In this document: one piece after another, positions 1-6,892 of the stretch
How positions within the stretch are numbered: position 1 is the first letter of the stretch
Layout: every line of letters begins with the position of its first letter
NCBI GenBank assembly: GCA_030833025.1
Contig: JAURHZ010000087.1
Span: 1 to 8,552 of the forward strand
Reading direction: 5' to 3'
DNA: 8,552 nt
Source: Armatimonadota bacterium
Lineage (GTDB): Bacteria > Armatimonadota > Armatimonadia > Armatimonadales > Armatimonadaceae
Made by a program: the position numbers and the translations under genes
The notes under the pieces: model-generated
What the model was told of the DNA's origin: nothing
Database searches by the model: none
What the model saw: the letters and a program-made list of their open reading frames with translations, nothing else

Positions 1-2
1 AC

Positions 3-530
3 AATATGTCCGCAATCGATGGAGGTCAGCCTCTAAGTGGCTGTGCGTATGGAGGGGACTTTTACCGCACATTAATGTCCATTCAAGTCTTCCCGTACAC
101 CAAAAATAAGCAAATTTGGTTCTGTCCATCGGATAAGGTGCGGCGCTTCAGCAATGCCAATGTTGCTCAAGGCCTGCAATCTTATCAATGGTTCCCAAAC
201 TGGGTCTACAACTCTTGGTGCCCGGGTAGCACTGCCGGATTTCCAGGGCCGTTTCCATGTACCCGCTACAACGGGGAATACCGCAATCTTTACAATGAAC
301 CGATGTCTGAGGCATCCAACTGGGTCAGTGAACGGATGCTGTTTATCGAGCGTGGGGCATTCGGCTGGGATGGCCCAGATGGTTGTGGTGGAGCGTGTAA
401 AAATACGAACTTCAACCATAGCCGTGGCTACAACGCCGTCTACTTTGATGGCCACGCCAAATCGGTCGTCTTTGGCAAAAAGTGGACAACGCTCCCGGCG
501 ACTGGCTGGGGGCCAGATCGCTCACCCTAG
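3..530 (+). CDS. H-X9-DG domain pseudopilin-like protein (DUF1559 type), C-terminal part
   Basis: The reading frame is open at the left edge, so this is the C-terminal ~176 residues of a longer protein. Full-length relatives are usually about 250-330 residues and start with a prepilin N-methylation segment, which would lie upstream of the window. Near the end is the hallmark motif: a His encoded at 417-419, nine residues, then Asp-Gly encoded from 447. This is the H-X9-DG domain named for its association with prepilin-type processing. A second family feature is the upstream stretch YTKNKQIWFCPSD, typical of the segment where these proteins describe a CPSD cysteine. The fragment has several other cysteines. 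Such proteins are thought to be exported and membrane-tethered through the pilin-like N-terminus; their exact function is not established. An internal ATG at position 6 exists but is unlikely to be the real start because the family domain begins earlier. Family assignment is firm; function is inferred only. Confidence 0.85.
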   Translation, partial: NMSAIDGGQPLSGCAYGGDFYRTLMSIQVFPYTKNKQIWFCPSDKVRRFSNANVAQGLQSYQWFPNWVYNSWCPGSTAGFPGPFPCTRYNGEYRNLYNEPMSEASNWVSERMLFIERGAFGWDGPDGCGGACKNTNFNHSRGYNAVYFDGHAKSVVFGKKWTTLPATGWGPDRSP

Positions 531-555
531 TTAGAACGTTAAAATTTTGAACTTG

Positions 556-597
556 AATCACCGCCACGCAACATCCTGTAGGGCGGTGATTTCCTTT
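556..597 (+). terminator. Rho-independent terminator after the H-X9-DG gene
   Basis: A perfect 10-bp inverted repeat, AATCACCGCC at 556-565 and GGCGGTGATT at 582-591, surrounds a 16-nt loop. It is followed by the T-rich run TTCCTTT. It sits 25 nt after the TAG stop at 528-530 and before a new transcription unit. The long loop and interrupted T tract make it a moderate rather than classic intrinsic terminator. Confidence 0.7.
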
Positions 598-661
598 AAC
601 TCACATCAGGCAATTGTAAAACTAGTTGCAAAATACAAACATCAAGGTCATGGATGACCGC

Positions 662-667
662 TATACT
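662..667 (+). promoter_or_regulatory. Possible -10 element upstream of the polysaccharide export operon
   Basis: TATACT matches the bacterial -10 consensus at five of six positions and lies 44 nt before the ATG of the ABC ATPase, downstream of the preceding terminator, so a promoter is expected in this 181-nt gap. No convincing -35 box is found 16-18 nt upstream. TTGCAA at 626-631 and TTGTAA at 614-619 resemble -35 boxes but are too far from this element. The call rests on position and one hexamer only. Confidence 0.25.
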
Positions 668-699
668 GGAAACACCAAGACGCACGCTTGTGCATCCGC

Positions 700-704
700 G
701 GTGA
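700..704 (+). promoter_or_regulatory. Shine-Dalgarno site deciding the ABC ATPase start
   Basis: GGTGA lies 7 nt before the ATG at 712. It supports that codon over the in-frame TTG at 688, which would add eight residues with no family similarity (start of the longer form reads MCIRGDFN). Confidence 0.55.
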
Positions 705-711
705 TTTCAAT

Positions 712-1944
712 ATGTCAGACTCCCTCGCACTCTCCGTTCAAGGTGTTGGAAAATGCTACCGGCTTAAGCGCGGTGGGCAGGCATCGACCACCATCGCTGA
801 ATCCCTCATCCAAAAGGTTCGCGGAACCGGTAACAGCGGCTACGATGAATACTGGGCTCTGCGTAACGTCTCCTTTGATGTCCGTGCGGGGGAAGTTGTC
901 GGTCTAATCGGACGCAATGGTGCTGGCAAAAGCACCATGCTAAAGCTTCTCAGCCGTATCACCCAGCCCACCGAAGGCAAGATGAAGCTCTATGGACGCA
1001 TCGGGTCTCTCCTCGAAGTTGGCACTGGCTTCCACCCCGAGCTCACTGGGCGGGAAAATATCTACCTTAATGGCGCCATCCTCGGGATGCGACGACACGA
1101 AATCGATTCCCACTTTGATGCCATCGTGCAATTTGCAGGTGTTGAACGCTTTCTAGAGACGCCCGTAAAGCGGTATTCAAGCGGGATGTACGTGCGCCTC
1201 GCATTCGCCGTCGCTGCACACCTCAATCCTGAAATCCTCGTTGTGGATGAAGTCCTCGCGGTCGGCGATGCCGATTTTCAGCGTAAATGCCTCGACAAAA
1301 TGCAGGATGTCGCAAACCAAGGGCGTACCGTCCTCTTCGTCAGCCACAACATGGCTGTGCTTCAAATGCTCTGCACCCGCGGAATCCTCCTACAAAATGG
1401 AACCGTTGGCCTCGATGGAACCATCGAGGAAACCGTCGGCGCATATCTCCGCTCCGTGGAACGTAATGCGGGCACAGATGTCCGCTTGCGCACTGACCGC
1501 AAGGGGCTTGGAGATGTCAAACTAGTCTCCGTGGATGCCGAGACGAAGGGCGAGTTTCCGAGTAAGACACTAGCCGTCGGAGCTGGCGCACGCTTCACCT
1601 TCGAGCTCGACAACATGGCACACGGCCTGAACATTTTGTTCACGCTCTATGACCATCACGGGCAAGTTGTGACGGGCTTTGACAGCGGGATGTCCGGGGC
1701 GGATGACCGCCGCGGACTTGCCATCGGGTCAACCTTTACCTGCGACATCAGCACCATCCACCTCGTCCCGGGGCGCTACCGGATGAACGTGCAGGTTTCA
1801 TCGAGTGTTGGGGTTCAGGACCACCTTGAGGGCGCACTGATCATCGATGTTGAATCTGGTGAGCTCTGCGGACGCGCCGTTACCCCTGAACGCTCACGCG
1901 GCGTCCTTGCCCTTCCACATGCATGGACGACTCCGGGAGAATAA
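712..1944 (+). CDS. Wzt-type polysaccharide ABC transporter ATP-binding protein
   Basis: This is the 410-residue cytoplasmic ATPase subunit of an ABC exporter for lipid-linked surface polysaccharide (Wzt/TagH/RfbB type). The nucleotide-binding domain covers about residues 5-240. Walker A is GRNGAGKST at 67-75 with K73; Walker B is ILVVDE at 175-180 with catalytic E180; the H-switch is SHN with H212. The signature is YSSGM at 155-159, the variant normal for this subfamily in place of LSGGQ. Residues ~245-410 form a separate C-terminal domain. Its position and size match the cargo-binding domain of E. coli O8/O9a Wzt (about 430 residues), which recognises the modified glycan end before export. 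The cognate permease (Wzm) is not in the window, so it must be encoded elsewhere. The gene is the first of a two-gene operon with the pyruvyl transferase 4 nt downstream. The ATPase call is very secure; the exact polysaccharide is unknown. Confidence 0.93.
   Translation: MSDSLALSVQGVGKCYRLKRGGQASTTIAESLIQKVRGTGNSGYDEYWALRNVSFDVRAGEVVGLIGRNGAGKSTMLKLLSRITQPTEGKMKLYGRIGSLLEVGTGFHPELTGRENIYLNGAILGMRRHEIDSHFDAIVQFAGVERFLETPVKRYSSGMYVRLAFAVAAHLNPEILVVDEVLAVGDADFQRKCLDKMQDVANQGRTVLFVSHNMAVLQMLCTRGILLQNGTVGLDGTIEETVGAYLRSVERNAGTDVRLRTDRKGLGDVKLVSVDAETKGEFPSKTLAVGAGARFTFELDNMAHGLNILFTLYDHHGQVVTGFDSGMSGADDRRGLAIGSTFTCDISTIHLVPGRYRMNVQVSSSVGVQDHLEGALIIDVESGELCGRAVTPERSRGVLALPHAWTTPGE
1935..1940 (+). 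promoter_or_regulatory. Shine-Dalgarno site deciding the pyruvyl transferase start
   Basis: GGGAGA lies inside the last codons of the ABC ATPase gene, 8 nt before the ATG at 1949. It favours 1949 over an upstream in-frame ATG at 1847, which would overlap the ATPase gene by 98 nt and add 34 residues without family similarity. Confidence 0.65.
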
Positions 1945-1948
1945 AGCC

Positions 1949-3043
1949 ATGCTAGGGTTGCTAAGACAAAAAATGGCCGACCGGCAGCTGCTCCTGTCCG
2001 ATGCCAACCAGCGCAAGGAAATGACATCCGGGAAGGCACGCTTAGGGTATATCGGGGCTTTAGGAGATGGCAATCTTGGCGATGAAGCGATGTTCGCTGC
2101 GGCGAAGCGTCTCTACCCAAACCATGAGCTGGTTACATTACTCTCCACATGGCGCGAGACCGAGCTTGCAGCCAAGGGACTCTCTGGCCCATCTTTTTTT
2201 GCTGGCGTTATCCTTGGCGGAGGGACGCTCATAAGTCCCTATTGGCTGCCTGCAATCCTACATGCGCAGCAGCAGGGGTGCCGAACTTGGACATTAGGCA
2301 GCGGAATCGGAAGCTCCGGTTTTGGGGATGAAGCTGCAGTGGGCCTTGATGGCTGGTCGGATTGCCTTAAGCAAATGTCGGGCGTTGGCATCCGAGGACC
2401 ACGCTCGCTTGATACGGCACGCCAACTGGGAATCGGAAACGCTGAACAAATCGGTGACCTCGCCGCAGTGCTGACCCCCGATGCGCCCCAAGTGCCACAT
2501 GAGCGACGGAAGATTGTCGTAAACATCGCCGCATCCCCGAGTGACACTCGCTCTCCAACCGAGATTCCAGCGCTAACCGCCGTAGTGAACTACCTTCAGC
2601 TGGCAGATCAGTTCGGTGATGAAATTGTTGGCGTTGCGATGCATCGTACCGATGGTGGGCCAACACGCCGTGTCCTCGATGCCGCGGGCCTTGAACATAT
2701 CAGCGTGCAGCTGCCAACCGATTTCGCTGCATTTGCAAAATGGGTGGATGGAGCACACTTCACAATCTCTGTTCGTCTTCACGCTGCCATCCTTGCCGCA
2801 AACCTAGGCATCCCAAGTATCAGTCTCGGCTACCGAGACAAAAACCTGGACTTCATGCAAAGCATCGGGCAGGAACGCTGGCACATCCCGCTTGAAACCG
2901 CATCCTTAGATGAAACGACAGACGCAATCAAGGCGATGGAAGTGGATGCACATGGTTTACGGGACTCAATTCATACCCAGATGCTCGCCTACCGTGACCA
3001 AGTGACTCGCTATGCGACGCGTATGGTCGCCGTATCCCCCTAA
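1949..3043 (+). CDS. Polysaccharide pyruvyl transferase family protein (WcaK/CsaB-like)
   Basis: The 364-residue product belongs to the polysaccharide pyruvyl transferase family, whose members transfer pyruvate from phosphoenolpyruvate to a hexose in cell-wall or capsular glycans as a ketal. Family landmarks occur in order: GDGNLGDE at 39-46, LGGGTLISP at 89-97, a glycine-rich LGSGIG at 116-121, GIRGPRS at 147-153, GDLAAVL at 169-175, SVRLHAAILA at 274-283 with the conserved Arg-His pair, and GYRDKNLDFM at 294-303. The length (about 360) matches CsaB. CsaB-type pyruvylation creates the ligand for SLH-domain proteins in several bacteria; the same role here is inference. The gene begins 4 nt after the ATPase stop, so the two are surely co-transcribed and probably act on the same polysaccharide. 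There is no signal peptide or membrane span, consistent with a cytoplasmic enzyme acting before export. WcaK-type colanic acid proteins are an alternative subfamily. Confidence 0.88.
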   Translation: MLGLLRQKMADRQLLLSDANQRKEMTSGKARLGYIGALGDGNLGDEAMFAAAKRLYPNHELVTLLSTWRETELAAKGLSGPSFFAGVILGGGTLISPYWLPAILHAQQQGCRTWTLGSGIGSSGFGDEAAVGLDGWSDCLKQMSGVGIRGPRSLDTARQLGIGNAEQIGDLAAVLTPDAPQVPHERRKIVVNIAASPSDTRSPTEIPALTAVVNYLQLADQFGDEIVGVAMHRTDGGPTRRVLDAAGLEHISVQLPTDFAAFAKWVDGAHFTISVRLHAAILAANLGIPSISLGYRDKNLDFMQSIGQERWHIPLETASLDETTDAIKAMEVDAHGLRDSIHTQMLAYRDQVTRYATRMVAVSP

Positions 3044-3049
3044 ATACAC

Positions 3050-3076
3050 CTGACAATGGGACGAGGGCGTGATACT
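3050..3076 (+). promoter_or_regulatory. Possible promoter giving a leaderless mRNA for the M1 peptidase
   Basis: CTGACA at 3050-3055 matches the -35 consensus TTGACA at five of six positions. GATACT at 3071-3076 matches the -10 consensus at four of six, with a 15-nt spacer, shorter than ideal. Initiation 7-9 nt after the -10 would fall at 3083-3085, on or next to the ATG at 3085. No Shine-Dalgarno site lies at normal distance; the only purine-rich stretch, GAGGG at 3063-3067, is 17 nt from the ATG. A leaderless transcript would explain this. Confidence 0.35.
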
Positions 3077-3084
3077 TTGCGCCT

Positions 3085-5247
3085 ATGCGCATTAACTCCG
3101 TTCTGGCGTGCACACTGGCCGCCATTGCATCCCTTGGTATGGCCGGACTCTCTGCCGTCGGTCAAGGTCGGGAAAACCCAAACTCGTTCGCTCCCACCTA
3201 TGCACCTGATCGGGAATACGATTTACTTCACCTCAAGGTCGTCCTTGATGTAAACGAAACCCAGCGGACATTTACCGGTGAGTCGTTCAACACCATCCGC
3301 CCCCTCGTACAGACGCTGACAACGGCCAAGTTCCATGTCGGACAAGGATTGACCGTCAAGAGCATGGCTGTCAATGGCCGCGATGTCACATTTAAGCGTA
3401 GTGGTGAGTTCGTGACGGTGACGTTGCCTGCACCGCTTGCGCCAAACGCAACCGCAATCGTTTCTGCTAAGTACTCCGGAGGGTCCAAGCAAGGCGGCGG
3501 CTTTGGCTCGGATGGCGGCTGGCACTGGATGGTTCCTACCAAGACGAACCCTGATAAGGATGGCTTTTGGACGCAAGGTGAGACGGGCTTCAACCGTGAG
3601 TGGGCTGTTATGTGGGACTACCCAAATGACTTTGCCACCACAGAAACCATCACCACAGTCCCCGCAAAGTGGGAAGTAGTCGGCAATGGCATCCCGGTTA
3701 GCAACACAGTCAAAAATGGCCGTCGAACCGCACACTGGAAAATGACACAGCCACACGCAACCTATCTGCTTTCGCTGGTTGCAGGACAGGTTGCCATCAA
3801 AAAGGATGTCTGGAATGGCACGCCACTCTGGTACGTGGTCCCCGCAAGCCAGAAAGACACCATCGATGCATCCTTCTCGGATACCCCGGACATGATGACG
3901 TTCTTCTCGAACATCACCGGGTTGCGCTATCCCTGGCCAAAGTATGCACAAAACGCGATGTACGACTTTGGCGGTGGCATGGAAAATGTCTCGGCCACTA
4001 CGCTTGGATCTGGAAACCTCACGGATGGCCGTGATGGCATTCGCACCATGGCATCCCTGAACTCGCATGAGCTTGCGCACCAGTGGTTTGGTGATGTTGT
4101 TTCGTGTAAGGACTGGGGCCAGACCTGGCTGAACGAGAGCTTTGCGACATTTATGCAGTCTGCATACTTTGAGCATGCCCGTGGCTCCGCAGCCTATGAC
4201 CGTGAAATCGAAGGCAACATGCGCGGCTACTTCGGTGAAGCGCGTCGCTATATGCGCCCGATTTCAACGCGGCGCTATGCCAATCCGGATGCGATGTTCG
4301 ATTCACACAGCTATCCAAAGGGCGGTGTGGTAATCCACTCGCTGAGACAGATGCTGGGGGAGAAAGCATTCTGGAAGGGTATCAACCTCTATCTCACCCG
4401 CCACAAACACACTCCTGTAGAGACGACGGATCTCATGAAGGCGATGACAGATGCGAGTGGAATCAACTGTGAACCATTCTTCATCCAGTGGATTCTGTCG
4501 CCTGGCCATCCTGTGCTCGACTATACGTGGTCCTATGATGATGCATCGAAGTCGGTGAAGCTGCGTGTGAATCAGCTCCAGAAAACCGATGGCGGCGTGC
4601 CCATTTACACCATCCCGACTAAGGTAGGCATTTTCATGTCCTATGGGATGTCAACGCAAAAGATTACGCTTAGCGGTGCCGAGCAGGAGATCACAGTCAA
4701 GGTTGATGGCAAGCCGGATGCTGTTCTCCTCGATCCATCCCATGACTTCCTCCGCGAAATGCAGCACAAGCCGACCGCAGCGGAAGCACGCGCCATCGTG
4801 AAGCATGCAACCAATGCCGTCGAGCGACAGAGCGCATTTGATATGGTCTGCTCTGATAGCCCATCGGATTCTGAGCTCAAATCCCTGATGGCCATCTTGC
4901 GTGCAGATCGCCGAACCTTTCCCGCGATCAACAGCGTCGCGGCTCTGGCTAGTATCAATAACCCGATCCTCAAATCCTTCTGGTCTGAGGAACTTGCCCA
5001 CCCGGATCCTTCCCGTAAGGCCGCTGCAATCAGGGCGTTACTAAACTACGATGTAACATCCGGTGATATCGCTACGGTGAAGTCGCTCGTCAATGCATCC
5101 CAGTTCAATTCAGTCAATCTTGCAGCAATCAGCTTCCTCGAGAAGCACGACAAGGCTGGAAGCAAGGCTGTTTTCGAAAGGGCCATCACCTTCAAGAACC
5201 GTAACCAGTCCATTGCCAACGCGGCGAAGAGGGCACTAAGCAAGTAA
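3085..5247 (+). CDS. Secreted M1 family zinc metallopeptidase with HEAT-like C-terminus
   Basis: The 720-residue product is an M1 (gluzincin) aminopeptidase-like enzyme. The first ~25 residues form a Sec signal peptide: a short charged start (MRINS), a hydrophobic run to about residue 20, and probable cleavage near 24-26. An N-terminal beta domain follows. The catalytic domain has GGMEN at 297-301 (the GxMEN substrate-amine motif), the zinc site HELAH at 328-332 and E351 exactly 18 residues later, within NESFATFM. Y410, in the context HSYPKGG, fits the transition-state tyrosine. All key residues are present, so the enzyme should be active. Residues ~560-720 are predicted by eye to be helical repeats (HEAT-like), as in longer M1 proteins. 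The likely role is extracytoplasmic peptide breakdown. The gene lies 41 nt after the pyruvyl transferase and only 1 nt before the oxidoreductase start. Confidence 0.95.
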   Translation: MRINSVLACTLAAIASLGMAGLSAVGQGRENPNSFAPTYAPDREYDLLHLKVVLDVNETQRTFTGESFNTIRPLVQTLTTAKFHVGQGLTVKSMAVNGRDVTFKRSGEFVTVTLPAPLAPNATAIVSAKYSGGSKQGGGFGSDGGWHWMVPTKTNPDKDGFWTQGETGFNREWAVMWDYPNDFATTETITTVPAKWEVVGNGIPVSNTVKNGRRTAHWKMTQPHATYLLSLVAGQVAIKKDVWNGTPLWYVVPASQKDTIDASFSDTPDMMTFFSNITGLRYPWPKYAQNAMYDFGGGMENVSATTLGSGNLTDGRDGIRTMASLNSHELAHQWFGDVVSCKDWGQTWLNESFATFMQSAYFEHARGSAAYDREIEGNMRGYFGEARRYMRPISTRRYANPDAMFDSHSYPKGGVVIHSLRQMLGEKAFWKGINLYLTRHKHTPVETTDLMKAMTDASGINCEPFFIQWILSPGHPVLDYTWSYDDASKSVKLRVNQLQKTDGGVPIYTIPTKVGIFMSYGMSTQKITLSGAEQEITVKVDGKPDAVLLDPSHDFLREMQHKPTAAEARAIVKHATNAVERQSAFDMVCSDSPSDSELKSLMAILRADRRTFPAINSVAALASINNPILKSFWSEELAHPDPSRKAAAIRALLNYDVTSGDIATVKSLVNASQFNSVNLAAISFLEKHDKAGSKAVFERAITFKNRNQSIANAAKRALSK

Positions 5248-5248
5248 G

Positions 5249-6244
5249 GTGATCAAGCCAGTCCGATGGGGCGTCCTTGGGTGCGCCCGTGTGTTTCAAA
5301 AACGGATGCTGCCAGCATTTGCAGCATCCGAACACAACACGCTGACCGCACTTGCCAGTCGTGATGTTGACAAGGCAAACGCCGTAGCAGACGCGAACGG
5401 TATTCCATATGCGTTTGGCGACTACGAAGCCTTGTTGGCATCGCCGGACATCGATGCCGTTTACATCCCGCTCCCAAATGACATCCATGCGGAATACACA
5501 GAGCGCGCCCTCCTCGCGGGTAAACATGTGCTCTGTGACAAGCCATTTACGCTAAACAGTGCGGATGCCAAGCGCTGTGCTGCACTCGCAGCTGCGCGGA
5601 ACCTGAGGCTGATGGAAGGCTTTATGTACCGACATCACCCGCAGCATTTGTTTGTTCAAGGCTTGTTGCTTCGCGGCGATATAGGTGCGCTTCGTAGAAT
5701 CGATACGACATTTTGCTACACCGCAACGATTGAACATGCCGGTATTCGGTGGAATCCGGCGCAGGGCGGTGGGGCGCTCTGGGATGTTGGCGTCTACGGC
5801 ATTAACATCGCCCGGATGTATCTTGGTGAACCCACGCGCGTGTACGCGCAGCTTGCCATGCACACCGAAACGGGTGTGGACATTCACAATACCGTCGTGA
5901 TGGACTATGCAAATGGATGTCATGCCACATTGCATTCTGGGTTTGATCAGGCATTCTCGAGCACCGCAACGCTCACGGGTACCTTGGGGAGCATCACCCT
6001 CGAGAGGGCCTTCCAGGTCGGCGAACAAGGCATCCGAGTGACCTATAAATCCGGTGGTAAGGATGATATCCACGTAATGGAGTTTCCTTATATCAACCAG
6101 TGGCAACGTGAGCTGGATGACTTTGCGCTGAGTGTGCGCATTCCGGGAAACCCATTGATTGTGGGCGAGGATGGCGTTGCGCAGAGTGTTGTTATGGATG
6201 CCGTGATTCGCTCAGCCCATAGCGGGCGGCGGGAGGAGATTTAG
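5249..6244 (+). CDS. Gfo/Idh/MocA family NAD(P)-dependent oxidoreductase
   Basis: The 331-residue product is a cytoplasmic sugar- or diol-type dehydrogenase. A Rossmann fold occupies about 1-120, with GVLGCAR at 8-14. The family's EKP motif appears as DKP at 97-99, with the conserved K98. FMYRHHPQ at 125-132 and GGGALWDVGVYGIN at 173-186 are characteristic of the branch containing glucose-fructose oxidoreductase, D-xylose dehydrogenase and dihydrodiol dehydrogenase. In that second motif D179 and Y183 have the spacing of the Asp/Tyr catalytic pair of glucose-fructose oxidoreductase. The substrate cannot be read from sequence. The start is the GTG at 5249, 1 nt after the peptidase TAA: an in-frame TAA at 5237 blocks anything upstream, and the next ATG would remove the dinucleotide motif. 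A purine-rich GAGGG at 5229-5233 is 15 nt away, so initiation probably relies on coupling to peptidase translation. There is no export signal, unlike GFOR itself. Confidence 0.92.
   Translation: MIKPVRWGVLGCARVFQKRMLPAFAASEHNTLTALASRDVDKANAVADANGIPYAFGDYEALLASPDIDAVYIPLPNDIHAEYTERALLAGKHVLCDKPFTLNSADAKRCAALAAARNLRLMEGFMYRHHPQHLFVQGLLLRGDIGALRRIDTTFCYTATIEHAGIRWNPAQGGGALWDVGVYGINIARMYLGEPTRVYAQLAMHTETGVDIHNTVVMDYANGCHATLHSGFDQAFSSTATLTGTLGSITLERAFQVGEQGIRVTYKSGGKDDIHVMEFPYINQWQRELDDFALSVRIPGNPLIVGEDGVAQSVVMDAVIRSAHSGRREEI
5303..5330. repeat. Inverted repeat inside the oxidoreductase gene
   Basis: CGGATGCTG at 5303-5311 and CAGCATCCG at 5322-5330 are perfect 9-nt inverted arms around a 10-nt spacer. 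Outer arms GTGTT (5291-5295) and AACAC (5331-5335) extend it with a one-sided 7-nt bulge. The structure would form a stable mRNA hairpin about 55 nt after the GTG start. There is no following T-tract, so it is not an intrinsic terminator. Confidence 0.6.
6234..6238 (+). promoter_or_regulatory. Shine-Dalgarno site of the membrane-anchored hypothetical gene
   Basis: AGGAG, within the longer purine run at 6231-6239, lies 6 nt before the ATG at 6245 and inside the last codons of the oxidoreductase gene. Its strength and spacing fix the start of the next gene. Confidence 0.8.
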
Positions 6245-6889
6245 ATGCCGCTTCCACCAGGTGTTGGCGAGGGACTTCTCCTTGGAATAACCGTCCTCGT
6301 GGGAGGTTTTGTCATTCGGCGTATCCGGCGTCGTAAGGCATTTACAGCCGCGGTAAGCACCGACCTTCCTGAGTGGCCGAGCACGCAGAGTATTCGGGCA
6401 ACGCTTCGTCGCCAATGGCGTGATACGGCTCAAGATCTCCCGATGGTCGAGCTGAACATCTTTGGTAAGACAATCACGGCTTGTCCTGTCGATACATCCG
6501 AGCACCTCGCAACGTACAGTGCATCCACAGGGAAGGCGATTGACATCGTTCTCTACGGTCTTTGTACATTGACCGAGGGTGGTATCCGCGCAGCCGAGCA
6601 CCTCATCCGCGACATCGATGTCGTATCACCGCCGGACAACTTCGTTTGCATCGTGGCCGTGCAAACGGCTGTGAATGACACATTTGTGGTTGCTGAAACG
6701 CGCGGCGCGCGGGATGAATCCTGGGATGGAATGCCGCTGATGGTGTACCGCGCCATCGTGCTTCGCGGGACGCGTGGCGGTGACATCACGGTGGACTTGG
6801 CTGTCCCCGCAAACGGTACACCTTCCTACCCTGTAGGGACATTCGTTCACGGGAGTGTGCGATGGTTCTGCCGTATCGCGACTAGCTAG
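6245..6889 (+). CDS. Hypothetical protein with one N-terminal membrane segment
   Basis: I do not recognise the family of this 214-residue protein. Residues ~7-24 form a hydrophobic, glycine-rich helix (GVGEGLLLGITVLVGGFVI) followed at once by the strongly basic RRIRRRK at 25-31. By the positive-inside rule the remaining ~180 residues should face the cytoplasm, making this a single-span anchored soluble domain. That domain shows alternating hydrophobic stretches (for example IDIVLYGLCTL near 98-108 and NFVCIVAVQTAV near 137-148), consistent with a mixed alpha/beta fold; no catalytic or metal motif stands out. The ATG directly follows the oxidoreductase TAG (TAGATG) with a strong ribosome site, so the two are co-translated and probably functionally linked. 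Codon use looks like its neighbours. Being a real gene is well supported; function is unknown. Confidence 0.8.
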   Translation: MPLPPGVGEGLLLGITVLVGGFVIRRIRRRKAFTAAVSTDLPEWPSTQSIRATLRRQWRDTAQDLPMVELNIFGKTITACPVDTSEHLATYSASTGKAIDIVLYGLCTLTEGGIRAAEHLIRDIDVVSPPDNFVCIVAVQTAVNDTFVVAETRGARDESWDGMPLMVYRAIVLRGTRGGDITVDLAVPANGTPSYPVGTFVHGSVRWFCRIATS

Positions 6890-6892
6890 CAC

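Noticed and set aside
72..534. Open frames of 126-127 codons overlapping the H-X9-DG gene (plus frame at 154-534 and minus frame at 72-455)
   Set aside because: Both overlap a frame with the diagnostic H-X9-DG motif and neither shows recognisable domains.
583..708. Direct repeat GCGGTGATTTC at 583-593 and 698-708
   Set aside because: The first copy is the terminator stem and the second the ATPase ribosome site; 11 bp with no further copies is probably coincidence.
1847..1948. Upstream ATG for the pyruvyl transferase, adding 34 residues
   Set aside because: It would overlap the ATPase gene by 98 nt and adds no family similarity; the ATG at 1949 has GGGAGA at 8 nt spacing.
3100..3111. Possible lipobox (VLAC, Cys9) in the M1 peptidase signal peptide
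   Set aside because: The cysteine comes only eight residues in, too early for a hydrophobic core before it; a normal Sec signal peptide cut near residue 24-26 fits better.
3223..4176. Long (317 codons) minus-strand open frame opposite the M1 peptidase
   Set aside because: It lies wholly opposite a gene with a complete HEXXH-E catalytic site, its product resembles no family, is rich in Cys and Arg, and has no ribosome site. It is an antisense shadow.
5552..6106. Minus-strand open frame of 184 codons inside the oxidoreductase gene
   Set aside because: It is antisense to a well-supported Gfo/Idh gene and shows no family motif; composition follows the complement of the real gene.
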